From a virus: DNA of 27,737 bases. A model generated the notes under the pieces. It searched no databases and was not told the origin of the DNA. It worked only from the letters and a program-made list of their open reading frames with translations. Made by a program: the position numbers and the translations under genes. Location: the IMG/VR virus record IMGVR_UViG_3300013116_000265, positions 1 through 27,737 of that record; one strand, given 5' to 3'. This document shows, piece by piece, positions 17,370 to 24,633 of this stretch; position 1 is the stretch's first letter; every line of letters begins with the position of its first letter.

Positions 17370-17538
17370 TTGTTTCCCCTTGCATTTTGCAGTACGCGAA
17401 AATCTCTGGATCGGTGGATCGATATGACAGTCGAATTGCCATTCGTTCGCAGTCAGCGAAAGAGTCAAAGCATAAAGTCTTTGTGCAGTCATCACTCATC
17501 GTCATACCGCCGATAATTAAAACTAGTGCATAAATCAT
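17302..17538 (-). CDS. Small Cys-rich protein with hydrophobic N-terminus (78 aa)
   Basis: The ATG at 17538 overlaps the TGA of the endonuclease VII gene as ATGA, a strong coupling signal, and its end overlaps the primase start by 68 bases. Residues 1-12 (MIYALVLIIGGM) are hydrophobic without a basic n-region, too short for a confident membrane span but compatible with membrane attachment. Four Cys (18, 23, 30, 50) lie in the first 50 residues, with the pattern CFDSFADCERMAIRL and DPEIFAYCK, while the last 25 residues are basic. Similar tiny proteins occur in marine phages, but I cannot name a family. Function is unknown. Confidence 0.65.
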   Translation of the reverse strand: MIYALVLIIGGMTMSDDCTKTLCFDSFADCERMAIRLSYRSTDPEIFAYCKMQGETNGTRKRQIREARTVSVRKMHIE

Positions 17539-18080
17539 TTTTTTCTAGAAGCAGTTTTCTTTTGCTTCGGTAGGTGATAGCGAGCGAACCTTCCTTTGAT
17601 TCCTCGTTCGTACATCACATCAATTTTGTGTCCCTGCTTCCGAAGACGGTGAATTACGCTTGCCAGGCGCGAGCATCCGAAAACATGACTTGCAGTGGCT
17701 TGTGTGATTGGCCCCCTTTTTTTCATGTAGTTCAAGACGTTGTGAGAGTGAGACATAGCTCTATGTTTCGTGCGGAGTTTCATTTCGTTTTCCTTTTTTT
17801 CAACATAGGTAAGCGCCGAGCGAATCCAATCAGAAGAATCGAAAAAATAGCCTATTCCAAAATTACAGCCACGACAGAGCAGCCCCCGAATATTTCCGGT
17901 GACATGGTCATGATCAACACAAGCCTGTTGATAGTTGATTTCTTTACTAAAATCGAAGGGCTTTAGGCAAATTGCACAAGCATTATCTTGCTTAACAATT
18001 AGTTCAAAAAATTCTAATTTTTCAATCTGATATCGGTGTCGAAGGATGTACCACCTCTTCTTTTCTTGAAGCTCATCCAT
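17535..18080 (-). CDS. Endonuclease VII-type Holliday-junction nuclease with C-terminal winged-helix-like domain (181 aa)
   Basis: Residues 35-73 show the endonuclease VII core: zinc Cys pairs C35/C38 and C69/C72, the catalytic VDHDH (55-59), GNIRGLLC (62-69) and N73. The T4 enzyme uses equivalent Asp and Asn residues. Residues about 110-170 form a second module (HNVLNYMKKRGPITQATASHVFGCSRLASVIHRLRKQGHKI...) matching the layout of phage helix-turn-helix domains that read DNA shape or sequence. This domain is not part of T4 endonuclease VII. The start at 18080 overlaps the RusA stop by eight bases. It replaces T7 gp3 in debranching and maturing concatemers. The fusion is seen in the frame; its effect is inference. 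Confidence 0.9.
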   Translation of the reverse strand: MDELQEKKRWYILRHRYQIEKLEFFELIVKQDNACAICLKPFDFSKEINYQQACVDHDHVTGNIRGLLCRGCNFGIGYFFDSSDWIRSALTYVEKKENEMKLRTKHRAMSHSHNVLNYMKKRGPITQATASHVFGCSRLASVIHRLRKQGHKIDVMYERGIKGRFARYHLPKQKKTASRKK

Positions 18081-18501
18081 TAGGCATCACCGAGACATGT
18101 ACAATCACATGTCCGTTTTTAATGGGAGCTCGACGCACCACTCTCAGATCATCGACTTGACAATCGTCCTGCCAAACTCTGGCATGAGTGAGTGCATCGA
18201 GGAGCGCTTTCTTGAGGTTGTCCAAATCGCGCCGTCTTCTGTCCGGGGGGAATGCTTCCACCCAGACTTGAACACGCTCTTCTTTGGGAATAGATCGATC
18301 ACCATCGGGAATGAAGCGCAGGTACTCAATTACGTCTTTTCGAAATTGTTTGCCTTTGCTTCCTATGAACTGTTGCCCAGTTCTAGTCCTTCCATAATAG
18401 TGATTGATGGACGGAGGCCACGGCAACTTTAAAACAAATTCGGGCCTCAGTTTTTTCGGGAAAGAATTAGAACTCTTCTTCCGCTTCCTCTGTCTGTTCA
18501 T
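18073..18501 (-). CDS. RusA-type Holliday-junction resolvase (142 aa)
   Basis: After a basic N-terminal tail of about 20 residues, LKLPWPPSINHYYGRT (25-40) gives the RusA pattern P-P-S-x-N-x-x-Y-x-R. Residues 87-118 (starting DRRRRDLDNLKKALLDAL and ending WQDDCQVDDL) hold the acidic residues that bind Mg in E. coli RusA (D70, D72, D91 equivalents are D92, D94 and D112/113). It resolves four-way junctions during recombination or concatemer processing. The gene overlaps the ssDNA-binding protein gene by 35 bases and the endonuclease VII gene by eight, so the operon encodes two different junction enzymes in succession. Confidence 0.93.
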   Translation of the reverse strand: MNRQRKRKKSSNSFPKKLRPEFVLKLPWPPSINHYYGRTRTGQQFIGSKGKQFRKDVIEYLRFIPDGDRSIPKEERVQVWVEAFPPDRRRRDLDNLKKALLDALTHARVWQDDCQVDDLRVVRRAPIKNGHVIVHVSVMPNG

Positions 18502-19207
18502 TTTCTACTTCCTGTGACTCATTGTCTGAGTCTGAAATGAACCCCTCGTGTGTACCAAATCCATAGTGATCTGCAGTTCTCTCAGCTCCTGCCACTTCAA
18601 CAACTTGAACGGCCGAGATACGCAAACTGATACCAGCCTTTTTTAGACCAGCTGCAACAAATGGAACTACCTGAGTTGAGACAGCAATGCGTGAACCACC
18701 CCAAAGCTTGAGGTTGTTTCTGTCCTCTCCCATTATTTTTCCATTTGAAGAATCAAACAGTGGAACTTCTCGGCTCCACTCTTTCCCAGTTTTCTTGTCT
18801 TTTCCGCGAACAGTAGTCTTCATTTTGAACAGAAGTTTTCCTGTAGGCTCGCCCTCCTCATCGACTTCGTCATCGTAAGGAGCATATTTCTCAAGTCCGT
18901 CTTTCTGTGTCTTGAGTTTTGCTTTGGCATTGCCAGTGGCTTTCTGCCACTCTTTTTTGAGTTTTTCTTTACCTGCTTCAAAAGCTTGATCAATAAGCTC
19001 ATTGATGTCGCTAACGAATTGTTTCGCTTTTGGCTCTTCTGGATCTAGCAGCAACTTAGTGTTGCACTGATACAAGCCATTGTTTTTAAGCTGGTATTCA
19101 TCATGATCTAAAAGGTGCGGATATACAGCCACGCCGATTGGAGTTGTTCTGAAAATCTTGGCATTGGGAGAGTCAAGAGCTTCAGCAACTGTTGGTTCGT
19201 CACTCAT
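18467..19207 (-). CDS. T7 gp2.5-like ssDNA-binding protein (246 aa)
   Basis: GAGGAACC lies upstream of the ATG at 19207, which overlaps the previous gene by eight bases. The product has the gp2.5 layout, with an OB-fold-like beta region containing FRTTPIGVAVYPHL, KLLFKMKT and the near-C-terminal LRISAVQVVEVAG. A long helical insertion rich in Lys and Glu lies at about 65-110. The strongly acidic tail ends EEAEEEF. The terminal Phe after an acidic tail is the signature that lets T7 gp2.5 contact polymerase and primase-helicase. Similarity is at the pattern level, but both the tail and the operon position support it. Confidence 0.88.
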   Translation of the reverse strand: MSDEPTVAEALDSPNAKIFRTTPIGVAVYPHLLDHDEYQLKNNGLYQCNTKLLLDPEEPKAKQFVSDINELIDQAFEAGKEKLKKEWQKATGNAKAKLKTQKDGLEKYAPYDDEVDEEGEPTGKLLFKMKTTVRGKDKKTGKEWSREVPLFDSSNGKIMGEDRNNLKLWGGSRIAVSTQVVPFVAAGLKKAGISLRISAVQVVEVAGAERTADHYGFGTHEGFISDSDNESQEVENEQTEEAEEEF

Positions 19208-19580
19208 CTTTTGGTTCCTCTTTTTTACTAAAGGTGGGGGTTATATCTCGGCGCTTTAGGTCATCCCAAAGAGCCTCAATCTCTGTAACATTTTTACCAG
19301 CCTTCAAAAGTTCTAGGCTGGTTGCAGTGGATATCAATCCATTCTTGTCGTATTCGGTACGGGCTTTCTTCATTAGCTCTTTCAACTCTTTCTCCGTATA
19401 TGGAATGATTAGAATGTCAGCACGCAGATAAAGCTGTCGTAGCTTTCTGAGATGTTCAGCGCTGGCGGGTTTTGGTTTTCTTTTTTTTCGTGCCTTGGAG
19501 TGCTTGCCTACTACTTCTTCTTCGAAGACTTTCTCACCAAAGCGCTCGTAGGCTCGACGCATTTGTCTTTTGGTAGGCAT
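19200..19580 (-). CDS. Basic helical protein of unknown function (126 aa)
   Basis: AGGAG lies eleven bases upstream of the ATG at 19580. The first 60 residues are strongly basic (about 22 Lys/Arg) and helical, while the C-terminal half is mixed with an acidic end. Nothing resembling a known DNA-binding fold or enzyme motif was seen. Its end overlaps the ssDNA-binding protein gene by eight bases, so it is part of the replication operon and may bind nucleic acid. The family is not recognised. Confidence 0.7.
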   Translation of the reverse strand: MPTKRQMRRAYERFGEKVFEEEVVGKHSKARKKRKPKPASAEHLRKLRQLYLRADILIIPYTEKELKELMKKARTEYDKNGLISTATSLELLKAGKNVTEIEALWDDLKRRDITPTFSKKEEPKDE

Positions 19581-19646
19581 GACTTCTGTCTCCTATTATT
19601 TTGATGCTGAATGAGGAGCCTTCGGTATAGCTCTGTGAGTGGGTCT

Positions 19647-19961
19647 TTAGGCTTTGTCAACGGGGTGATGCGGAAAGTCTGGATCATTGAAAAGTGCAAC
19701 TGAAAGCACATAGCTGGACAGCAGGAAATGAAAGAGCTTCCCCATTGTTAGGTAATCTTCATCTTTGAATGCTGCGACAATTCGTTCTCGATACTCTTCT
19801 TCAAGATCTGAGTATTCAAGAATCTGGTGCTTGGCAAGGCTGTTAATACCGTCTGGACCAAGACCTTCCCACACAACATCTTTGTCATTGAGAAGTTCAA
19901 TGAGTTTGTTGCGATATCTTCTGTCGTTTTCTGCAATTCCGTCTAACCACTTATCTGACAT
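19647..19961 (-). CDS. Small acidic hypothetical protein (104 aa)
   Basis: GGAG lies twelve bases upstream of the ATG at 19961, and the gene begins 31 bases after the RNA polymerase stop. The sequence is helical and acidic, starting MSDKWLDGIAENDRRYRNKL and ending in PDFPHHPVDKA. It occupies the position where T7 encodes small host-takeover proteins between the RNA polymerase and replication genes. This suggests an inhibitor or modifier of a host function, but no motif supports a specific target. The family is not recognised. Confidence 0.7.
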   Translation of the reverse strand: MSDKWLDGIAENDRRYRNKLIELLNDKDVVWEGLGPDGINSLAKHQILEYSDLEEEYRERIVAAFKDEDYLTMGKLFHFLLSSYVLSVALFNDPDFPHHPVDKA

Positions 19962-19991
19962 GTGTACACTCCGATATCGGCATTACGCATA

Positions 19992-22400
19992 TTAAGCGAA
20001 AAAGAATTCAGAGTCTCTCACCAACTCAAGATTTAAGTTGCCTCGACGAGGCGGCTTTTCTAGCTTAGCTTTAACTGCATCTGGCATCGACTGATACAAA
20101 TCATTAAGCACATCTGCCTCATACATCTCTGCAAATTTTTCTCTCAGAATTTCAAACAAGTCAGGAGTTACTGCAGCGTGGGTTCCAAAGGAATCATGAA
20201 TCATGGCGAAGTCTCTAATGTCATGCCTGGCACATTCATTTACGGTCAACATTAGGTGAGAAGCATCAAGTGAATGCACGAAGTTTGGTGCAGCGCCTTG
20301 CCTCTGCTTCGGTTTTTTTATCTGTGCTGAACCAGTTCGTTGGGTAAATTTGACGGAACGGCCTTCGACAAAAACTTTAAATCTTTGCGTTTCGTAATCG
20401 TAATATTCTTGCACCACTGGCAATCCGGTAGGAGTGACCCAGCTGAAAGCTCCATCGAGATTATCAATCACTTGAGCTTTAGTGGACGCTGCAGATGCTA
20501 ACCAGTTCATCACATCAAAAGCAGCTCCAGCGACATCACCGATGACACCATGTATTTGTTCGGCTAAGAAGGCAGCAAGAGAAGAGTTAGTGCCTTCTTG
20601 ATATTCGAGCTTTCCTTTTCGGACCAGCTTACGGCACTTATCTACAATCTGATCTCGCATTCCGATCCGAGTGACACCATAAGACAGTGTCATCACTGGT
20701 TGCTTCACTACATCTCGACTCACTTTGCCTACCCAATAGTGAGCCTCTTCGATGCCTTCTGCTGCTTGTTTGGTCAGCAATATTTCAACACCATCAGCAA
20801 CCTGAGTGTATATGTCAGCCGAGTGCTCTGTATTAGTCTGCACAACATTCACTGCTTCGGCAGTCTTTTGATCGAGCATAATGCCGGCAAAGTGCTGGAG
20901 CCCATTGCAACTCCCATCGATGGCTATTGGAAGATGACTTACATAGTCTTCGCCTTCCATGGTGTAACCTAATAGCTCAAAGCAACAGGCTAGAAAACAA
21001 AAAGGCTTGTCAGCTTCCATCCAGCCTCGATTCACCATGGGGTCCATAGCATAAGCGCAGTAGTCATCTAGGTTCTCTTGAGTTGCATCAATGCGAGACT
21101 GAAGGTTGATCTTATCGTTACCCCATACGTTTTGGGCATGAATAAATAACCAAGGCACGCCTTCTTCACCAAGACGCATTCCTCTGGCAAATTTCAACAT
21201 AGCCTTACCGCTGTCATCGCCTTGTGGATTGATAGCGCCTCGTCCAGCTAAAGGATAGATGCGGCCTCGGAAATCTAGATTGTGTGGGAAATAGAGCTCT
21301 TCTTCTTCGAGCAGCAATTTACCCATCTTGAGCTTTTGAGCTTCAACGCAAGATTTTGCTTGAGCATCTTTAAGTGCTTCAAAAGCCTCTCTTCTTTGAG
21401 ATTGTCGTTTCGAAAAACCACTCTCATGCCGCTCAATCCTTTCTGGCACATTTATGTCACTTTGGTCACTGCATCCTGCTAAACCTTTGCCTATGCATTG
21501 AAGCCAGACATCCCACACGGGGACGTTGATGCACCAGGCGGTGTTTTGAATTGTATTTACTGCCTCCATCACAATCGACAAATCTGAATTTTCTAACGCT
21601 TTAGGAAAGGACTTTTCTCTGGTTCTGACGAGGCAAGCGGGATGGAGATTTTGATAGAGGTAACCACCATCATAAAGAGTGGTCCATGGAGCAGGTGGTA
21701 TAACCATCGGCAAGTGGTATGGAGCTGCAACTTGATTCGTGAAGTTGGCATCTTTGATCCACTGATTGCCTAAATCAGTAGGCTCTATGTACTTTTCAGA
21801 ATAGCAACTGTTTCGCCAATGTTGCTGGACCTCAAAGAGTCCTGTGTGAGAGCAAAACAAGTCAATTAACGTACAACCTATAGATAAAGCTTCTTGATCT
21901 GACGCTTCGATATGGACTGTCTCAGCAGTAAAAGTTTCAGATGCTATTTTTTCTCGAATGTAGCTTTTAGGTTGCCAGTTGAGAGTTCTAACTAACTTAT
22001 TAAACTTGTCTTTGTCTAACATCTCATACAGATGAGCACCACAAGCAATAAGTACATCAGTCGCCAATTGATTAACAACAGAACGATAAGTTCTATTCTT
22101 TTTGGCAATTGCATTGACTATAACGCGAGCTGTGAGAAAACTTGTGGTGGAGGTAGGGAGTATCTTAATGTATTTCAAAGAGCTAGGCTTTCTGCCCTTT
22201 TTACTTTCTGTGGATTCAATCCATGAATCCAAGAACTTAATGAATGACTCTTCGTTAGTTAATGTTTTCTTAATGAGAGTTTTGCCGCCCGGAGTGCCAC
22301 TTAATCCTTGTCGCTTAATGTCTTTGGCAATTCGATCTTCTTGAATTGCGATTGCAACTCTCTCTAAAGCTTTCTCTTTTTCCAGCTTTATGTCTTCCAT
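19992..22400 (-). CDS. T7-type single-subunit RNA polymerase (802 aa)
   Basis: The start chosen is the ATG at 22400, with AAGGGG six bases before it; the ATG two codons upstream is too close to that signal. Key blocks are LDFRGRIYPL, AIDGSCNGLQHFAG (catalytic Asp near residue 495, equivalent to T7 D537), KQPVMTLSYGVTRIGMRD (Lys and Tyr equivalents of T7 K631 and Y639), APNFVHSLDASHL and MIHDSFGTHA (second catalytic Asp near 737, equivalent to T7 D812). All catalytic residues are present. It should transcribe phage promoters; the best candidates are the two CACTWAAAGGGG elements at 22529-22546 and 27279-27297. Confidence 0.97.
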   Translation of the reverse strand: MEDIKLEKEKALERVAIAIQEDRIAKDIKRQGLSGTPGGKTLIKKTLTNEESFIKFLDSWIESTESKKGRKPSSLKYIKILPTSTTSFLTARVIVNAIAKKNRTYRSVVNQLATDVLIACGAHLYEMLDKDKFNKLVRTLNWQPKSYIREKIASETFTAETVHIEASDQEALSIGCTLIDLFCSHTGLFEVQQHWRNSCYSEKYIEPTDLGNQWIKDANFTNQVAAPYHLPMVIPPAPWTTLYDGGYLYQNLHPACLVRTREKSFPKALENSDLSIVMEAVNTIQNTAWCINVPVWDVWLQCIGKGLAGCSDQSDINVPERIERHESGFSKRQSQRREAFEALKDAQAKSCVEAQKLKMGKLLLEEEELYFPHNLDFRGRIYPLAGRGAINPQGDDSGKAMLKFARGMRLGEEGVPWLFIHAQNVWGNDKINLQSRIDATQENLDDYCAYAMDPMVNRGWMEADKPFCFLACCFELLGYTMEGEDYVSHLPIAIDGSCNGLQHFAGIMLDQKTAEAVNVVQTNTEHSADIYTQVADGVEILLTKQAAEGIEEAHYWVGKVSRDVVKQPVMTLSYGVTRIGMRDQIVDKCRKLVRKGKLEYQEGTNSSLAAFLAEQIHGVIGDVAGAAFDVMNWLASAASTKAQVIDNLDGAFSWVTPTGLPVVQEYYDYETQRFKVFVEGRSVKFTQRTGSAQIKKPKQRQGAAPNFVHSLDASHLMLTVNECARHDIRDFAMIHDSFGTHAAVTPDLFEILREKFAEMYEADVLNDLYQSMPDAVKAKLEKPPRRGNLNLELVRDSEFFFA

Positions 22401-22467
22401 ATGCATCCCCTTGCTTAGCGTTAGGTATTATATATATATGGGCTGATATATATAAAACATAAAGAAA

Positions 22468-22509
22468 GAGCCCTGCCGCAGTGCTTTTTTTAGTCAAAGG
22501 GCAGGGCTC
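22468..22509 (-). terminator. Hairpin terminator between integrase and RNA polymerase
   Basis: GAGCCCTGCC (22468-22477) and GGCAGGGCTC (22500-22509) form a perfect 10-bp stem with a 22-base loop. Read on the - strand the stem is followed by TTTCTTTATGTTTTA, an interrupted T-run suited to intrinsic termination. It lies 45 bases after the integrase stop. The long loop is less usual, so a transcript-stabilising or processing hairpin is an alternative. Confidence 0.7.
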
Positions 22510-22528
22510 AGTTGGGGAAGTGGGATGT

Positions 22529-22546
22529 TCCCCTTTAAGTGGTCCT
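22529..22546 (-). promoter_or_regulatory. Candidate phage (T3/T7-class) promoter before RNA polymerase
   Basis: The - strand reads AGGACCACTTAAAGGGGA, with +1 expected at the first G of GGGG (22533). It matches the element at 27279-27297 at 17 of 18 positions over GGACCACTWAAAGGGGAA and shares CACT-AAAGGG with the T3 promoter consensus. It is intergenic and points to the polymerase gene. Confidence 0.65.
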
Positions 22547-22553
22547 TTAGAAC

Positions 22554-23711
22554 TCAAAGACCCAATGCTCGATATTTCTGAGCCAGCTTTTCGCTGGCAT
22601 ACCGCTTCTCTGCTTCGTATTGATAAAAGTTGTAGTGCTTCTTCGTAATGTTGCTGGAAGAGGTGTGATTTAGCATGCTCTCGATCACTGAATCCTTAGT
22701 ACCTAACCGAGCAAGTTCAGTAGCAAACAATTTTCTTAGGTCATGAGGTGTAGCTCTCTGAGAGGCTCTGTGAGACATCCTTGTGCATACTTGATGAAGT
22801 GTATATTTCCCCATTGAAAACACTGTACAGGCTCCTGAGAGCCCCTGACACCACTTCTTGAGTATATCGAAGGAAGATTGCGACAGTACAATCATATGAG
22901 ACATCCCATTTTTGGTTATCTCGCCTGGCAGGACTAATTTTCTTGAAGAGAAATCCACCATGTCACGAGTGATTGCCCTGAGCTCCCCGGTTCTCATCCC
23001 GGTGAGCATGATTAATCTGAGCGCATCGAGGACCATTGGCTGGCACTTTGATTGGTGCCACGCTTCAAAATAAGCACTTAGCTGGTCATCAGTAGCAAAA
23101 AAACGTCTTGGCTTTTCTTTGCACCGAGGAATTCCAGAAGCAGGGTTATGAGTCACAATCCTTTTGTCGATTCCAAAATTGAACATCTTGGAGAAGCACG
23201 AGGCCATCCTGTTGGCAGTTGTTGGTGTGTACTTCGCGATTGAATCAATGTAGTCCCTGATGCTGTCCTGAGCATCTTGAAGAGAACATATATGTGTCGA
23301 AAGGTGAGACTCGTTGTCTTCCAAGTACACTATGAGTCGATTTATGTATGTCGAATAGGTTGTGACGGTGTCTTCTGTGAGGTTCTGCTTGGCATAGTCC
23401 CGAATGAATCGCTGCTTCAATGTGTGGAGCGTTGCATTATCACGAAAAAGATTGATCACCTGTGGCTCTAAAATAGGAGTTGGTGGAAGATGTCGTATAT
23501 TGAAAAGTGCATCATAGATAGGCATAACTTGAGCGAGATGTTCGCCTAAAGGTATGTCCTTTTGATAGGCTTTATTGCGTGATCTGTAGTAAAACTTACG
23601 GGTGCCATTCTTATAGAGCCTTAGCTCCAGATTAGGCTTAGATGGGTCACGATAGACCACCTTCTCCCCCATAGGTATTAGCTGGCTTATGGCTTCTTGT
23701 GTAAATTTCAT
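22554..23711 (-). CDS. int: Tyrosine recombinase / phage integrase (385 aa)
   Basis: AAGGGGA lies nine bases before the ATG at 23711. The N-terminal part (residues 18-56, KVVYRDPSKPNLELRLYKNG...) resembles the DUF4102-type arm-binding domain of prophage integrases. Residues about 95-185 form the SAM-like core-binding domain, and residues 205-385 the catalytic domain. Catalytic residues are R240 (LTGMRTGELRAI), a beta-hairpin Lys near 267, H323 and R326 (PHDLRKLFATELARLG), H349 (LNHTSS) and the nucleophile Y360 (KKHYNFYQYE). All are present, so the enzyme should be active, and the phage is probably temperate. The repressor gene lies just upstream in the same direction. Confidence 0.96.
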   Translation of the reverse strand: MKFTQEAISQLIPMGEKVVYRDPSKPNLELRLYKNGTRKFYYRSRNKAYQKDIPLGEHLAQVMPIYDALFNIRHLPPTPILEPQVINLFRDNATLHTLKQRFIRDYAKQNLTEDTVTTYSTYINRLIVYLEDNESHLSTHICSLQDAQDSIRDYIDSIAKYTPTTANRMASCFSKMFNFGIDKRIVTHNPASGIPRCKEKPRRFFATDDQLSAYFEAWHQSKCQPMVLDALRLIMLTGMRTGELRAITRDMVDFSSRKLVLPGEITKNGMSHMIVLSQSSFDILKKWCQGLSGACTVFSMGKYTLHQVCTRMSHRASQRATPHDLRKLFATELARLGTKDSVIESMLNHTSSSNITKKHYNFYQYEAEKRYASEKLAQKYRALGL

Positions 23712-23714
23712 CTT

Positions 23715-23735
23715 GGTTCTCCCCTTTAGCTTGGT
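23715..23735 (-). promoter_or_regulatory. Weak T3-like promoter match overlapping the integrase ribosome site
   Basis: The - strand reads ACACCAAGCTAAAGGGGAGA. It shares CTAAAGGGGA with the two better elements but lacks the CCACTWAAA spacing by one base. Its GGGGA also serves as the integrase Shine-Dalgarno sequence. It may be only a ribosome-binding site. Confidence 0.3.
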
Positions 23736-23887
23736 GTTCTAACTATCGATCACCTAAGAATTTTCTTGAGTGTTGCCATCCACTTTTTATCTCTATTTTC
23801 CTAATAAGGCCCACTTATAGGAGAAGAGAAACGATCTTGGTACATTATGTAAGCAAATTGCTTCTCTCCCGGCACATTGGTAGGCGA

Positions 23888-23917
23888 ATTCTACATTTAT
23901 CTGAATATTATTATCAA
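23888..23917 (-). promoter_or_regulatory. Candidate sigma70 promoter for the integrase
   Basis: On the - strand, TTGATA (23917-23912) and TAGAAT (23893-23888) are separated by 18 bases. Each hexamer matches the host consensus at five of six positions. Transcription would start near 23881 and give a leader of about 170 bases. One copy of the 24-bp repeat lies 39 bases upstream of the -35, where a regulator could act. Confidence 0.5.
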
Positions 23918-23955
23918 TATATTTTGTATTACTAATAAATAGACATTGATTTAAT

Positions 23956-23979
23956 AAATTTCTAACACTCTAGAAGCGC
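23956..23979. repeat. 24-bp repeat, copy A
   Basis: This copy starts AAATTTCTAAC and ends CTCTAGAAGCGC. It matches the copy at 24996-25019 at 22 of 24 positions, in the same orientation. It lies between the repressor stop and the integrase promoter candidate. Confidence 0.8.
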
Positions 23980-24009
23980 TTTTTCTGAAATCTCAGTGAT
24001 TATCAGTGA

Positions 24010-24633
24010 TTAAGACCCGCCGAACCTTACGCTAGACAGTATGTAGACCTTCTCTAATTTTTCTTGATCCAGCTTTCTATAGTCATAATCGTTAATTATT
24101 TCGAACTTACTGCTACCTAAACGCTGAATTACCCAATTGTCTGGCTCAATATTAGTATTACATTCCCATTGCCCTTCGTGAATTGGATCTAAAACTGATA
24201 TAGAACTACCAGCGGGTAGTGTCATAAGAGTGCCATCGAGTAAGAACCATGTAATCTTTTTGTCGATCACAATTACCTTGTACTCAAGATTTGGATTGAA
24301 CAAAAAATCCCTATTAAGCGGAGTCTCTGCATCAGATATCTTATAAAGTATCTTAGAAGACGCTCTGTTTGGCAGTATGTCCGAGATTTCGGGATAGATC
24401 TGCTGCGGCGGCACCTTGAGGATGTTACATACTTTGATTATGAACTTAACTGATAGCGTTATTTTGCCAGAAAGATATTGGCTGAATGCTGACTGTTCGA
24501 TGCCTAGTGCATGCGCTATGTCGGTCTGAGTGAGCGCCTGGCGCTTCCTCTCTCGCTCCCAAACTTCACGCAGTCCAATGAGGAAAGGTTGCTGTAGCTC
24601 ATTAGGTAACCGAGCTGGATTAATCCGAGTCAT
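24010..24633 (-). CDS. HTH (XRE/cI-type) transcriptional repressor (207 aa)
   Basis: The ATG at 24633 has TAAGGGA upstream and overlaps the preceding gene by 14 bases. Residues 18-80 form an HTH_3 domain, with LTQTDIAHALGIEQSAFSQYLSGK (35-58) as helix-turn-helix and a following helix typical of lambda-repressor-like folds. The C-terminal 120 residues are beta-rich (YKVIVIDKKITWFLLDG, MTLPAGSSISVLDP) but show no clear Ser-Lys pair of S24 self-cleaving repressors. Release by RecA-stimulated cleavage is therefore not supported by the sequence. Next to the integrase, it is the best candidate for the lysogeny repressor. The operator is not proven; the 24-bp repeats flanking it are candidates. Confidence 0.85.
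   Translation of the reverse strand: MTRINPARLPNELQQPFLIGLREVWERERKRQALTQTDIAHALGIEQSAFSQYLSGKITLSVKFIIKVCNILKVPPQQIYPEISDILPNRASSKILYKISDAETPLNRDFLFNPNLEYKVIVIDKKITWFLLDGTLMTLPAGSSISVLDPIHEGQWECNTNIEPDNWVIQRLGSSKFEIINDYDYRKLDQEKLEKVYILSSVRFGGS

Larger units (their letters stand above)
22407..22553 (-). promoter_or_regulatory. Control region of the RNA polymerase gene
   Basis: Between the integrase stop and the polymerase start, in - strand order, lie a T3-like promoter (22529-22546), a GC-rich hairpin with a T-rich 3' side (22468-22509), an AT-rich block with near-palindromic TATATATA arms, a TATAAT box (22432-22427) that could be a host -10 element, and the Shine-Dalgarno sequence. No good -35 was found for that box. 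The order would let phage RNA polymerase amplify its own gene while host read-through from the integrase is stopped. Confidence 0.55.
23712..24009. other. 298-bp gene-free region, candidate attP / integrase control region
   Basis: No gene is seen here. It holds a good sigma70-type promoter toward the integrase (23888-23917), an inverted repeat GTAG/CTAC at 23880-23894, the short palindrome GCAAATTGC near 23860, purine-rich GAGAAG arms around 23822-23870, an AT-rich tract (23900-23960) that could bend or bind IHF, one copy of the 24-bp repeat (23956-23979), and the palindrome AAGCGCTT. Phage attP sites usually lie next to int, so this is the first place to look. The core cannot be identified without the attB sequence. 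Confidence 0.45.

Noticed and set aside
19511-19687. Possible 58-aa gene between the 104-aa and 126-aa genes (MIQTFRITPLTKPKDPL...)
   Set aside because: No Shine-Dalgarno sequence precedes its ATG, it overlaps both neighbours, and no family is recognised. Coding cannot be excluded.
21670-21690. GGACCACT on the - strand within the RNA polymerase gene
   Set aside because: It is followed by CTTTAT rather than WAAAGGGG and encodes the conserved WTTL segment.
22315-22557. 80-aa - strand frame covering the promoter, terminator and RNA polymerase start
   Set aside because: It reads through the hairpin and AT-rich control block and has no ribosome site; its composition is not protein-like.
23875-23900. 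tRNA-like T-arm (GTAG...CTAC) as a possible attP-borne tRNA 3' end
   Set aside because: The loop does not start with TTC and the stem is only four pairs; no acceptor stem or CCA follows.
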